DNA of 64,000 nucleotides from Bog-473 sp963850095 (GTDB lineage Bacteria > Actinomycetota > Acidimicrobiia > Acidimicrobiales > RAAP-2), in the NCBI GenBank assembly GCA_963850095.1, contig CAWKJX010000005.1, forward strand, positions 186,001-250,000, given 5' to 3'. The position numbers were made by a program, and so were the translations under genes. The notes under the pieces are model-generated. The model had not been told where the DNA came from. It did not search any database and saw only the letters and a list, made by a program, of their open reading frames with translations. Numbering within the stretch: position 1 is the first letter of the stretch; each line of letters begins with the position of its first letter. Positions 7,326-15,351 of the stretch are shown one piece after another.

Positions 7326-8921
7326 ATGAGTAGCGGTCCGCGTAACCCGTACCTGGCGGACTCCGTCTACCCCATCGCCCACGGGCGTTGTGACCAGCAG
7401 GACAACAGCCCACTGGCCGGCCCGACCGGGCCGAGTGAGGTCTTGGGTGGCGACGACGTCCAGTACACCTGGCTCGGCCCCGGCCACTTCGGGACCCTGG
7501 TGTCGGGCCCGTACCCCGACGGCAGACGGGTGATTTGGAGCAACGGCCGCCAGACCATTGCCAAGTTGGACTACGACACGCTCGAAACGCTGGCCGTCCT
7601 CCCGACCGGAGACCAGCCCGTGACCCCTGTCCCCGAACTCGAAGCCGCCGTCCGGGGGTTGGACGAACTGCGCGGGGAGGCGGCCGTCACGCACGCGCTG
7701 ACACTCGCCATGACCTACCTGATGGGCCTCGACGGCGTGTACGCATTGGTGGACTGCGACAACACGTTGCTGCTGACCAGGAAGTCGTGCGTGGTGGCCT
7801 ACCGGGACGCCGACCCGACCGACCCGGCCTCACCCATCACCGAGACCGCGCGTTGGCACAAGCCTGTCGAGGTGGAGGGGGACTTCGTCGGGGTCAACCT
7901 CACGTTCGACGGACGCCTGTTGCTCTCCACCGACCACGGGTGGCTCGTCTGTCTCCGCCGCGATTTCACCGACTTCTGCACGCTGGAGCTCCCGGGTGCA
8001 CGCGAGCAGGCGGCCGACCACTGGGCCCGGATGCTCGAGTGCGGACGCAGCGGCGCCTACGGGTGGGTGCGCAAGAGCCTCTGCGTCGACGAGGACGGTG
8101 GCATCTACCTGCCCTCGGTGGATCACCTGCACAAGGTGGTCTGGACCGGCCAGCGGCTCTCGACTGACGAAGCGGACGGCGCCTGGTCCGCCCCTTATCG
8201 CAATGGGGGCGGCTGGGGCTCGGGCACCACACCGTCGCTCATGGGCTTCGGCCCCGACGAGGACCGGTTCGTGGTGATCGGCGACGGCGACGAGGTCGTC
8301 AACATCACGCTGTTCTGGCGCGACGACGTCCCCCATGACTGGGAGCAGCTCCCGGGCGCACCGAGCCGGCGTATTGCCGGCCTCGGCCCGGCCGACATGG
8401 GTGATCCCGGTCGGCGGGCCATCCAGACGGAGCAATCCATCACGGTGAGCGGCTACGGCGCCATGACGGTCAACAACGAGCCCGCCTCCATCCCCGAGGG
8501 ACTGCCACAAGCGGCGGTGCGGTCCTTGTGCTTCTACCTGGGCCACGACCCCGCCTACCGGCCGCTGGGCATGCACAAGTACGAGTGGAACCCTCACACG
8601 CGGACGCTCGACGAAGCATGGGTGAACACCGCGGTGTCCACACCCAACTCGGTTCCCTTCGTGTCGCAGGGGTCGGACCTGGTCTACACATGCGGGACCC
8701 GCGACCGGTTGTGGACGATCGAAGCGGTGGACTGGACCACGGGCGAATCGGCGTTTCACTACGTCGTAGGCGACTCGACGTTCAACACGTTGGGTGGCGG
8801 AGTCCTGCTCGACAACGAGGGCCGGCTCCTCTACGGGACGATCTTCGGCAAGTCGCGCATCCTGCGCACCGGCGACCAGCGGCGGGACCATAATGCCGTT
8901 TTGCGTACCAGCGAAGCGTGA
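7326..8921 (+). CDS. Uncharacterised 531-residue protein, possible beta-propeller
   Basis: Not a family I can name. No signal peptide or membrane span is visible, so a cytoplasmic protein is likely. The sequence is rich in Trp, Gly and Asp and repeatedly alternates short beta strands with turns of the form D-G-R or E-D-G-G (for example LTFDGRLLLSTDHGWLV, CVDEDGGIYLPSVDHLH, LDNEGRLLYGTIFGKS), which suggests a propeller-type fold. The ATG at 7326 is preferred to one 75 bp upstream because the upstream segment is unlike the rest. The SnoaL-like gene starts 15 bp after its stop, so the two probably form an operon; a two-component enzyme is conceivable but unsupported. Confidence 0.6.
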   Translation: MSSGPRNPYLADSVYPIAHGRCDQQDNSPLAGPTGPSEVLGGDDVQYTWLGPGHFGTLVSGPYPDGRRVIWSNGRQTIAKLDYDTLETLAVLPTGDQPVTPVPELEAAVRGLDELRGEAAVTHALTLAMTYLMGLDGVYALVDCDNTLLLTRKSCVVAYRDADPTDPASPITETARWHKPVEVEGDFVGVNLTFDGRLLLSTDHGWLVCLRRDFTDFCTLELPGAREQAADHWARMLECGRSGAYGWVRKSLCVDEDGGIYLPSVDHLHKVVWTGQRLSTDEADGAWSAPYRNGGGWGSGTTPSLMGFGPDEDRFVVIGDGDEVVNITLFWRDDVPHDWEQLPGAPSRRIAGLGPADMGDPGRRAIQTEQSITVSGYGAMTVNNEPASIPEGLPQAAVRSLCFYLGHDPAYRPLGMHKYEWNPHTRTLDEAWVNTAVSTPNSVPFVSQGSDLVYTCGTRDRLWTIEAVDWTTGESAFHYVVGDSTFNTLGGGVLLDNEGRLLYGTIFGKSRILRTGDQRRDHNAVLRTSEA

Positions 8922-8936
8922 AGTCGAGGAGGGCAT

Positions 8937-9422
8937 ATGGACAGTGACGACGCTGCTGCCATCGGGCGGCTGATCGCCAAAGACGAGATCATCGATCTTG
9001 TCCATCGCTATTCCTACGGTGTCGATCACAGGCTGTACGACGAGGTCGCGGAACTGTTCACCGAGGACTGCGTGGTCGACTACGGACCGGAGTACCGCAC
9101 GGTGCGATCCAAGGCTGATCTCCGGCGGATGTTCGGAAATCCTGAAGGGGGATTTGCTGCGACGAGCCACCACAATGCGAACGTCCTCGTGACGTTCGAG
9201 GACCCCGACCGTGCCTCCGTGCGCTCATCCGTGTACGCCTGGCATCAGCGGACCGACGGGGTCACACCTCGCTTGTGGGGCTATTACCACGACTCCGTTG
9301 TCCGCCTTCCCGACGGATGGCGCATCGCTGAGCGGCGGCTCCGGACTCTGGGGACCGAGAACTGGAATGTGGTGATGCATTCGGCTCTCGAGGGCGAATC
9401 ACCGTCGTCAACCGCGCCTTGA
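8937..9422 (+). CDS. SnoaL-like / NTF2-fold protein
   Basis: 161 residues, NTF2-like (SnoaL_4 type) cone fold. The N-terminal helix I-A-K-D-E-I-I-D-L-V-H-R-Y-S-Y-G-V-D and following LYDEVAELFTEDCVVDYG are the signature of this group, which includes ring-hydroxylating dioxygenase small-subunit-like proteins and small dehydratases or isomerases. The C-terminal strands read TPRLWGYYHDSVVRLPDGWRI. His and Asp residues that could serve as acid-base catalysts are present, but the reaction is unknown. GAGGAGGGC lies just before the ATG. It sits 15 bp behind the 531-residue protein gene. Confidence 0.8.
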   Translation: MDSDDAAAIGRLIAKDEIIDLVHRYSYGVDHRLYDEVAELFTEDCVVDYGPEYRTVRSKADLRRMFGNPEGGFAATSHHNANVLVTFEDPDRASVRSSVYAWHQRTDGVTPRLWGYYHDSVVRLPDGWRIAERRLRTLGTENWNVVMHSALEGESPSSTAP

Positions 9423-9781
9423 GCAGTTGGGAACTCCCGGTCGCCGTGACCCGGGGGCAGTGGGGGCCTCACGGCCGCGGCAGTGGGCGGCCAACCTCGG
9501 GCCCACGACCGTGACGCCATAGTGCGCGTGATGCCGCTCCAGGGCGTCTTGGTCACCGGTCGCAGCGACCTCTTCGATTTGATCGATGTAACGATCGAAA
9601 CCGATACCCGGTGTCATGAGGTTGACCACCCTGCATGGCCGGTCCGCGTCCGCGTTCGCAGAGTCCGGGCCGGCACCGTACCCGACTTCGGAAACGAGGA
9701 AGTCGAACCGCCCTTCGGTTGTCGACGACCGTTCGCCTTCCACGTCCAGCCCGGCGCGTCCCGCAGCACATACCCGTCCAC
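9408..9781 (-). pseudogene. Cupin-domain protein, degenerate (frameshift and missing cupin core)
   Basis: Reading leftwards from the GTG at 9781, the first frame gives VDGYVLRDAPGWTWKANGRR, the N-terminus of a common cupin family. A neighbouring frame continues with T-T-E-G-R-F-D-F-L-V-S-E-V-G-Y-G-A-G-P, and then runs straight into C-R-V-V-N-L-M-T-P-G-I-G-F-D-R-Y-I-D-Q-I, the C-terminal part of the same family. The expected intervening segment with the two His-containing metal motifs (about 50 residues) is absent. The gene therefore has at least one frameshift plus an internal deletion, and no functional cupin can result. It lies between the SnoaL-like gene and a 23-base T run. Confidence 0.6.
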
Positions 9782-9909
9782 GGCTCAGCCTTGCCTTTCC
9801 CTCCGTGTTTCCAGTGAGAACATCAGAAGGAGCCTACGTTCTGGCGAGACGTGGTGACCGGTTCATTGCCCGTGCTCCAGGGGACTGCGTAGCCGACGCG
9901 GCGCGTCCC

Positions 9910-9932
9910 TTTTTTTTTTTTTTTTTTTTTTT
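9910..9932 (+). repeat. 23-base homopolymer T run
   Basis: Twenty-three consecutive T residues in DNA that is otherwise extremely G/C-rich. It lies 15 bp from the end of bsaP and 128 bp from the start of the cupin pseudogene. Just to its left is a small hairpin, GACGC-ggc-GCGTC at about 9894-9906, so hairpin plus T tract formally looks like an intrinsic terminator for rightward transcription; the stem is only 5 bp and no intact rightward gene ends nearby. An assembly or scaffolding scar is the simplest explanation. Confidence 0.9.
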
Positions 9933-9947
9933 AGCGACCCCGAGCGT

Positions 9948-10193
9948 TCAGAGGGTGTCCGGGTCGGCCCCGTCGGTGAGCACGCCGGCCGAGCGCAGCT
10001 CGGCGTGGTCGCGGCAGCGGGCCGACCAGCCCGTCGGGGTGACGGTGACCGTCAGCCGGCGTCCGCATTCGGGGCAGAAGCGCGGGGGGTCGAGCGGGCG
10101 GGTACAGCCGGCGCACTCGGTGCTCGCTCGGCCACAGCCGGTGCAGTGGGCGGGGCGGCCCGGATCGGGACCGTGGCGCCCGGCGTCGAACAC
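9948..10193 (-). CDS. bsaP: BsaP-like biotin synthase auxiliary protein
   Basis: 81 residues with seven cysteines (17, 20, 27, 30, 40, 43, 60) in CxxC-type pairs, starting at the GTG at 10193. The core LDPPRFCPECGRRLTVTV followed by GWSARCRDHAEL closely resembles the small protein encoded beside bioB in mycobacteria and corynebacteria. That protein, BsaP, is described as an iron-sulfur protein needed for biotin synthase activity in actinobacteria. It begins 8 bp after the bioB stop, so the two genes are almost certainly co-transcribed and translationally linked. An unrelated zinc ribbon is the alternative, but position plus the L-x-P-P-R-F-C-x-x-C-G-R-R signature make BsaP the best call. Confidence 0.8.
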   Translation of the reverse strand: MFDAGRHGPDPGRPAHCTGCGRASTECAGCTRPLDPPRFCPECGRRLTVTVTPTGWSARCRDHAELRSAGVLTDGADPDTL

Positions 10194-10201
10194 CGTCGGG
10201 C

Positions 10202-11284
10202 TCAGATGGCGGCGGTGAGGGCGCCGATGGGCATGCGCAGGTCCTCGAGCATCTGGAGGTCCTCGTCGGCCGAGCGGCCGAGCGTGGTCAGGTAGTTGCC
10301 GACGATCAGCGCGTTGATGCCGGCCGTCATGCCGATGGCCTGCAGGTCGCGCAGCGTGACCTCGCGCCCGCCGGCGTAGCGCAGAATGACCGAGGGCAGC
10401 GCCAGGCGGAACAGCGCGATCCAGCGGACGGCCTCCCAGGCGCCGAGAATGGGGCGGTCGCCGAGCGGAGTGCCCGGGCGCGGGTTGAGGAAGTTGAGCG
10501 GTACCTCGGTCGGCTCGAGCTCCTGGAGCTGGGTGAGCAGCTCGACCCGCTGGGCGTCCGTCTCCCCCATGTTCAGCAGGGCGCCGCAACACAGCTCCAT
10601 GCCGTGCGCCTTGACCAGGCGGCACGTCTCGGCCCGCTCGTCCCAGGTATGCGTGGTGACGACGGAGCCGAAGTACGAGCGTGCCGTCTCGACGTTGTGG
10701 TTGTAGCGGTGCACGCCGCCCTCGGCCAGGCGGCGGGCCTGGTCCTCGCTCAGGATGCCTGCGCTGACGGCCACGTTGAGCCCGGTCTCCTCGCGCACGA
10801 GCGGGACCAGGTCGAGGATGCGCTGGAGGGTGCGCTCGTCGGGACCTCGCACGGCCAGGACGAGGCAGAACTCCGAGGCGCCGAGCTGGGCCGTCTCCTT
10901 GGCCGCAGCCAGCACCTCGTCGGGATCGAGGAAGGGCGTGGCCTTGACCGGCGTGTCGAAGCGCGACGACTGCGAGCAGAAGTGGCAGTCCTCGGGGCAG
11001 CCCCCCGTCTTGGCCGACAGGATGCCCTCGACCTCGACCTCCGGGCCGCACCAGGCCAGGCGGACCTGGTGGGCCAGGGCGGCCAGGTTCATGACGGCGC
11101 CGTCGGGCAGGGCGGCCAGGGCAGCGAGCTCACCGGCGTCGAGCAGGCGGCGCTCGTCGAGGAGGGCCGCCTCGGCGCCGGCGATCACCGCCCGGTCCGC
11201 CGCACCGAGGGCGGCTTGGGGCGGAGGCGGCGGGCCGCCGGCAGGCGCGACCGGGCGGAAGGCGACGGGGCTCGAGGTGGTCAC
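10202..11284 (-). CDS. bioB: BioB, biotin synthase (radical SAM)
   Basis: 360 residues from the GTG at 11284. It inserts sulfur into dethiobiotin to form biotin, using a SAM-binding [4Fe-4S] cluster and a sacrificial [2Fe-2S] cluster. The radical-SAM motif GGCPEDCHFCSQS places Cys96, Cys100 and Cys103 in the C-x3-C-x2-C pattern. Other BioB hallmarks are YNHNVETARSYF, the ELCCGALLNMGET loop, PLNFLNPRPGTPLGD and the C-terminal AGGREVTLRDLQAIGMTAG. The first 35 residues are a Pro/Ala-rich extension. The gene starts 72 bp from, and is divergent to, an acyl-CoA dehydrogenase. A likely leaderless promoter sits immediately upstream. bioB is followed by bsaP and is unlinked from bioAFD by about 8 kb. 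Confidence 0.96.
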   Translation of the reverse strand: MTTSSPVAFRPVAPAGGPPPPPQAALGAADRAVIAGAEAALLDERRLLDAGELAALAALPDGAVMNLAALAHQVRLAWCGPEVEVEGILSAKTGGCPEDCHFCSQSSRFDTPVKATPFLDPDEVLAAAKETAQLGASEFCLVLAVRGPDERTLQRILDLVPLVREETGLNVAVSAGILSEDQARRLAEGGVHRYNHNVETARSYFGSVVTTHTWDERAETCRLVKAHGMELCCGALLNMGETDAQRVELLTQLQELEPTEVPLNFLNPRPGTPLGDRPILGAWEAVRWIALFRLALPSVILRYAGGREVTLRDLQAIGMTAGINALIVGNYLTTLGRSADEDLQMLEDLRMPIGALTAAI

Positions 11285-11291
11285 GGCGCTT

Positions 11292-11297
11292 ACGGTA
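11292..11297 (-). promoter_or_regulatory. Candidate -10 element for leaderless bioB transcript
   Basis: On the minus strand TACCGT (pattern TAnnnT) is followed by seven bases and then the bioB GTG. Actinobacterial leaderless genes typically have such a hexamer 6-8 nt before the start codon, and there is no Shine-Dalgarno sequence in front of this GTG. No clear -35 box is visible. Confidence 0.4.
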
Positions 11298-11356
11298 GTG
11301 GGAGGGTGGGGTGCGCCGGAAGCTGACGGAGCGCGCCGACCGATGGGGAGGATGGG

Positions 11357-12658
11357 ATGGCCTGGGACTTTTCGACCGAGCCTGAGTTCGAATCGAAGCT
11401 CGACTGGATGCGCGGCTTCGTGCGGGAGGAAGTGTTCCCGCTCGAGACGCTGGACCTGACCTACGACCAGATCAGGGTGGTGATACGGCCATTGCAGGAG
11501 CAGGTCAAGGCCCAGGGCCTGTGGGCGGCCCACCTGCCGCCGGCGCTCGGGGGCATGGGGTTCGGCCAGGTCAAGCTCGGCCTGATGCACGAGATCCTCG
11601 GACAGTCGCCGCTGGCCCCGGTGGTCTTCGGCAACAACGCTCCCGATTCGGGCAACGCCGAGCTGCTGGCCGTGGGCATTGAGGCGACGGGCGACGAGTC
11701 CCAGCGCACGAAGTGGCTGCAACCGCTGCTGGACGGCGACCTGCGCTCGGCCTTCTCCATGACCGAGCCGAACACCGCGGGGTCCGACCCGACACTCCTG
11801 ACGACGTCGGCCGTGCGCGACGGCGAGGAGTGGGTCATCAACGGGCACAAGTGGTTCACCAGCAACGGGTCGGTGGCCGACTTCCTGATCGTCATGGCGG
11901 TGACCAACCCCGACGTCCATCCGTACTCGGGGTCGTCGATGATCATCGTCCCGGTGGACACGCCCGGGGTCGAGATCATGCGTGACGTGGCCACCATGGA
12001 GGACCCCGACACCGAGTACGGCCGCTTCGGCAACCACGCCGAGATCCGTTACGTCGACGTGCGCGTGCCGGCGGGGAACCTGATCGGCCACGAGGGCTCC
12101 GGCTTCGCCCTGGCCCAGCACCGCCTCGGCCCGGGCCGGATCCACCACTGCATGCGCTGGCTGGGCCAGTCGCGCCGCGCCTTCGACATGCTGTGCGAGC
12201 GCGCCGTGTCGCGCTACGCCCACGGCTCCATGCTGGCCGAGAAGCAGACGATTCAGAACTGGATCGCCGACTCCATGGCCGAGATGGCCGCCGCCCGGCT
12301 CATGACGCTCCAAGCCGCCTGGAAGATGGACCAGGTGGGGGCGCCGGCCGCCCGGGTGGAGATCGCCATGATCAAGTACTTCGGGGCCAAGGTGCTCTAC
12401 GACGTGATCGACCGGTCCATTCAGGTGCACGGGTCGTTGGGGTTCTCCTGCGACCTGCCCCTCGAGTCGATGTACCGGGCCGCCCGGGCCGCCCGCATCT
12501 ACGACGGGCCCGACGAGGTGCACCGCCAGACGGTGGCCCGCCAGGTGCTGAAGGGGTATTCGGCGCACGAGGTGCCGACCGAGCACATCCCGACGCGCCG
12601 GGCCGAGGCACAGCGCCGCTTCGCCGACCTGCTGGAGACGCTGACGGTTGATGCCTAG
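11357..12658 (+). CDS. Acyl-CoA dehydrogenase (ACAD10/11-like)
   Basis: 433 residues, flavin-dependent acyl-CoA dehydrogenase family, catalysing alpha,beta-desaturation of an acyl-CoA thioester. Domains run in the usual order: N-terminal helices with LWAAHLPPALGGMGFGQVK (about residues 55-75), FSMTEPNTAGSDPTLL at the FAD/substrate loop, the beta domain with WVINGHKWFTSNG, and the C-terminal helices with QVHGSLGFSCDLPL and RIYDGPDEVHRQTVARQ. The Y-D-G-P-D-E-V-H ending fits the ACAD10/11-like group rather than the classical Y-E-G-T group, so the substrate may be hydroxylated or branched. GGGGAGGATGGG lies before the ATG. The next gene overlaps its stop by 8 bp. Confidence 0.9.
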   Translation: MAWDFSTEPEFESKLDWMRGFVREEVFPLETLDLTYDQIRVVIRPLQEQVKAQGLWAAHLPPALGGMGFGQVKLGLMHEILGQSPLAPVVFGNNAPDSGNAELLAVGIEATGDESQRTKWLQPLLDGDLRSAFSMTEPNTAGSDPTLLTTSAVRDGEEWVINGHKWFTSNGSVADFLIVMAVTNPDVHPYSGSSMIIVPVDTPGVEIMRDVATMEDPDTEYGRFGNHAEIRYVDVRVPAGNLIGHEGSGFALAQHRLGPGRIHHCMRWLGQSRRAFDMLCERAVSRYAHGSMLAEKQTIQNWIADSMAEMAAARLMTLQAAWKMDQVGAPAARVEIAMIKYFGAKVLYDVIDRSIQVHGSLGFSCDLPLESMYRAARAARIYDGPDEVHRQTVARQVLKGYSAHEVPTEHIPTRRAEAQRRFADLLETLTVDA

Positions 12659-13566
12659 CGGTGCATGGAAACCCGGGGCGCGGCCGCGCTGGCCTCTGGC
12701 CCGGGTGTTGATGGTGGTGTTGGTGCCGGCGGCTCTGGCGCTCTCCGCGTGCGGGGGCTCGGCGTCGCCCGAGAGCGCCGGGACGACATCGAGCTCGAGC
12801 CCGGGCTCCGGTTCCGGGGCGTCGACGTCGACGTCGACCACGACGACCGCCGTCGACCACGACGACGACGACCGCCGTCGCCACGACGACGACGGCCCCC
12901 GTCGCCACGACCACGGCCACGCTGCCCGTCGTCGTCTGTCCCACCAAGTACGCCATCACGGTCACCACGACGACGACGTTGCCGGCCTCCCTCTCGGTCA
13001 GAGTGCCGGTGGCGGCGGCGGCCAACCTGGTCGTCTACGGCGACGACAACGGCATCATGATGATGCTCGGCCCCAAGGGCTGGACGTGCCAGGCCGCGTA
13101 CGGGGCCGACGGGAGCGGCGGCCTGTTGCTTTCGCCTGCCGGCGAGAGCGTCCCGTCCGATCCCGACGGCGGGTGGCACCTGCCGGCGTCGTCGACGGCG
13201 CAGGCCATCGTGGGCTACGAGGTGGGGGCCAGCACGGTGCAGGCGTCGGCGCTCGCCTGCCCGCTTTTCAGCGCGGCGGCCGCGGCGTACAAGCAGAACT
13301 TCGGGCACGCCTGCAAGCCTCACCCGACGGCGGAATCCGTGGCGCCCCTGGGGTCGACCCAGGCGGCCTTCGAGGACCCGGCGGGAGTGGCCGGTGAGGG
13401 GATGCCCTCGGGTGGAATGAACCCGGCCTACGGGGTGATGCTCTACCTCCCCAGCTGGCCGGGGCGGTCCGCCGGCTACCTGGCCACGTGCACGTTGCCG
13501 GCGGACCAGCAGGACGTGTGCACGTACGTGATCGACAATTTCGTGTGGGGTTACAGCAGCAGCTGA
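12651..13566 (+). pseudogene. Lipoprotein of unknown function, frameshifted in a Thr-rich linker
   Basis: The first frame encodes a lipoprotein signal peptide: PLARVLMVVLVPAALALSAC with the lipobox LSAC and then GGSASPES and a Ser/Thr linker. At about 12852-12856 the frame must shift by one base: the next frame gives a Thr-rich run (T-T-T-T-T-T-A-V-A-T-T-T-T-A-P-V-A) and then CPTKYAITVTTTTTLPASLS and a globular domain ending in CTLPADQQDVCTYVIDNFVWGYSSS-stop with four or more cysteines. Removing one base in the repeated GTCGACC sequence restores a 304-residue lipoprotein. If left unshifted, translation yields a His/Asp-rich nonsense tail. The globular domain is not a family I recognise. The ATG at 12651 overlaps the end of the acyl-CoA dehydrogenase gene, so the two are probably co-transcribed. 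Confidence 0.6.
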
Positions 13567-13579
13567 CCTTTCGAGCGCG

Positions 13580-13956
13580 TCACGCGGGGGAGTGGCACAC
13601 CGCTTCGACGTTGTTGCCGTCGGGGTCCCGCACGAAGGCGCCGTAGTAGTCCGGGTCGTACTGGGGCCAGAGCTGGGGCTCGTGCAGGACCTCGGCGCCG
13701 GAGCGGACGGCCGCATCGTAGAAGGCCCGGACCGCCCCCGCGGTCCGGCGCGGCAAAGGCGAAGTGGGTCTCGCGGAACCCGTCGCCGGTCTGCTGGCGG
13801 CCGATCCAGAAGGAGGCGAGGGGCGGGACGCCGTAGCCGATGGCGTGGTCGTCGACCTCCATCACCCGCTGACCCGCCGAGCGGAGCGAGGACGGCGTCG
13901 TAGAAGGCGGCGCTGCGGGGCAGGTCGGCGCACTGGATCGACAGGTGGGCGAGCAT
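13580..13956 (-). pseudogene. VOC (glyoxalase/bleomycin-resistance-type) protein, two frameshifts
   Basis: Three frames assemble into one VOC protein of about 125 residues: MLAHLSIQCADLPRSAAFYD-AVLAPLG, then QRVMEVDDHAIGYGVPPLAS with FWIGRQQTGDGFRETHFAFA, then AVRAFYDAAVRSGAEVLHEP and YYGAFVRDPDGNNVEAVCHS. Removing one G from GGCGGGTCAG at about 13870 and one G from CGCGGGGGCGG at about 13739 gives a continuous product, so both errors are single extra bases in G runs. The metal-site residues of the fold are present (an early His, a mid-protein His and the late Glu in N-V-E-A-V). The gene is convergent with the lipoprotein gene and divergent from the next gene. Confidence 0.65.
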
Positions 13957-14017
13957 CTCCCGAGTCTGCCAGGTCGGGTCCGGCTGGGCCTGGTGCGTCG
14001 CCGAATAGTCTGCACCG

Positions 14018-14688
14018 ATGGGTGCGGGCCTCGAGTCGACCGCGACGCTGGCCTGGGCGACCGTCGCCACCCTGGCCACCGCGTTCGGGACGCTGGTGCT
14101 CGCCATCGCCACCTTCGCCGCCGTGCGCTCGGCCAACCGGGCGGCCCGGGTGGCCGAGGCGTCGTACCAGGTCAACCTGCGGCCGCTGCTGGTCACCTCG
14201 CGGATCGGGGGACCCCATGCAGAAGGTCCGCTGGATGGACAACCACTGGGCCCGCCTGGAAGGCGGGCAGGGGACGGTCGAGTTCGTCGACGGGTCCATC
14301 TATCTCGACCATCTCGCTGCGTAACGTCGGCTCGGGTCTGGCCGTGCCGTTCGGCTGGTCCGTGCGGGCAGGGGCACTCACCCAGCAGGTGGCCCACGCC
14401 GAGCCCGACGCCTTCCGCACGCAGCTGCGCGACCTCTACGTCGGCCCGTCCGACTTCGGCTTCTGGCAGGCGGCCATCCGGGAAGCCGACGACCCCGACT
14501 ACGAGTGGCTCGGCCGCGCCATTAAGGGGTCCGAGCCCTTCACCGTCGAGATCCTCTACGGCGACCACGACGGGAGGCAGCGCACCATCTCGCGCTTCGG
14601 CATGATTCCGTGGCCGGGCGAGGAGGAGACGCGCTGGTATCCCTCGGTGTCGCGCCACTGGAACCTGGACCGGCCCGATCCGCGCTGA
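14018..14688 (+). pseudogene. Membrane-anchored hypothetical protein, two frameshifts
   Basis: The first frame begins MGAGLESTATLAWATVATLA and carries one N-terminal transmembrane helix (about residues 8-32) followed by a basic segment, RSANRAARVAEASYQVNLRP. This matches a large class of actinobacterial single-pass proteins whose cytoplasmic part is a small beta-rich domain. A second frame supplies DPMQKVRWMDNHWARLEGGQ, and a third supplies ISLRNVGSGLAVPFGW through RWYPSVSRHWNLDRPDPR and the stop. One extra G in GGGGGACC near 14208 and one extra base near 14308 explain both shifts. The restored product is about 222 residues. No function can be given. Confidence 0.5.
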
Positions 14689-14723
14689 GCGGAGCCGCCC
14701 GGGCAGGGTCGAACCGTTCCGAG

Positions 14724-15344
14724 TCAGGGGCGCAGGCCCCGCAGCATGGACGTGCAGACCAGAGCGAAGCCGGCGTCCTGGTCCTCGACGAAGCCGATCC
14801 CGAGGAGCTCGAGGGAGACCCAGCCGTGGATGCTGGACCAGATGAGCTGTGCCGTCTCGGTCGGCGGACCCTCGGCCAGGACCCCGGCCGCTATGGCCCG
14901 CTGCACGGCGGCGACCAGGGCGTCGAAGGCGCGGGTGGCCACCTCCAGGGCGGCGTCGCTCGGCTCGTAGCCGGGCACCGTGCGCAGGAACATGAGCTGG
15001 TAGGCCATCGGGTGGGCCAGCGCGAGGGCGCGGTAGCGCCGTCCGCCCTCGACCAGGGCCTCGTAGGGGTCGTCGATGCCGGCGATGGAGGCCAGCGCCT
15101 CGCCCAGTCGCTCGAAGCCCTGCATGAAGAGGGCGTCGATGATCCCGTTCTTCGACTCGAAGTGGTTGTAGACGCCCATGGGGGCGACCTTGGCCGCCGC
15201 GGCAATGCGCCGGACCGACAGGGCGTCGGGGCCCTCCGTCTCGAGGATGTCCGCCGCCGAGGTGAGGAGGGCGTCGACCATGTCGGCACTGGCCGTCCTG
15301 GTGCGGCCGGGCGCCCTGCTGCTGGTCCGAGGCGTTTTCGTCAC
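14724..15344 (-). CDS. TetR/AcrR-family transcriptional repressor of the adjacent efflux gene
   Basis: 206 residues from the GTG at 15344. The N-terminal helix-turn-helix is clear: DALLTSAADILETEGPDALS, VRRIAAAAKVAPMGVYNHF (recognition helix with the invariant Y-x-H/Y-F) and ESKNGIIDALF. The C-terminal ligand-binding domain resembles the TetR_C_13/WHG group (IWSSIHGWVSLELLG). It is divergent from an MFS drug-efflux-type gene, and the 70 bp between them contain a perfect 14-bp inverted repeat. The standard arrangement is autorepression plus repression of the pump, relieved by binding a pump substrate. The ligand is unknown. Confidence 0.88.
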   Translation of the reverse strand: MTKTPRTSSRAPGRTRTASADMVDALLTSAADILETEGPDALSVRRIAAAAKVAPMGVYNHFESKNGIIDALFMQGFERLGEALASIAGIDDPYEALVEGGRRYRALALAHPMAYQLMFLRTVPGYEPSDAALEVATRAFDALVAAVQRAIAAGVLAEGPPTETAQLIWSSIHGWVSLELLGIGFVEDQDAGFALVCTSMLRGLRP

Positions 15345-15351
15345 CGCCTCT

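Noticed and set aside
9894..9932. Intrinsic terminator made by the small hairpin and poly-T
   Set aside because: A 5-bp stem is weak, 23 T is far longer than functional tracts, and no intact plus-strand gene ends close upstream. A technical artefact is more plausible.
9948..11051. A 367-codon frame on the minus strand overlapping bioB
   Set aside because: Only the final 81 codons are meaningful (BsaP). The rest is the alternative frame of bioB.
12820..12980. Phase-variable or programmed frameshift in the Thr-rich linker
   Set aside because: The frame change can be explained by one extra base in GTCGACC repeats, and several neighbouring genes show similar +1 errors, so programmed shifting is not supported.
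12655..14658. A 667-codon minus-strand frame covering three gene loci
   Set aside because: Only a short portion (the N-terminal part of the VOC gene) is genuine; the rest is out-of-frame complement of the neighbouring genes.
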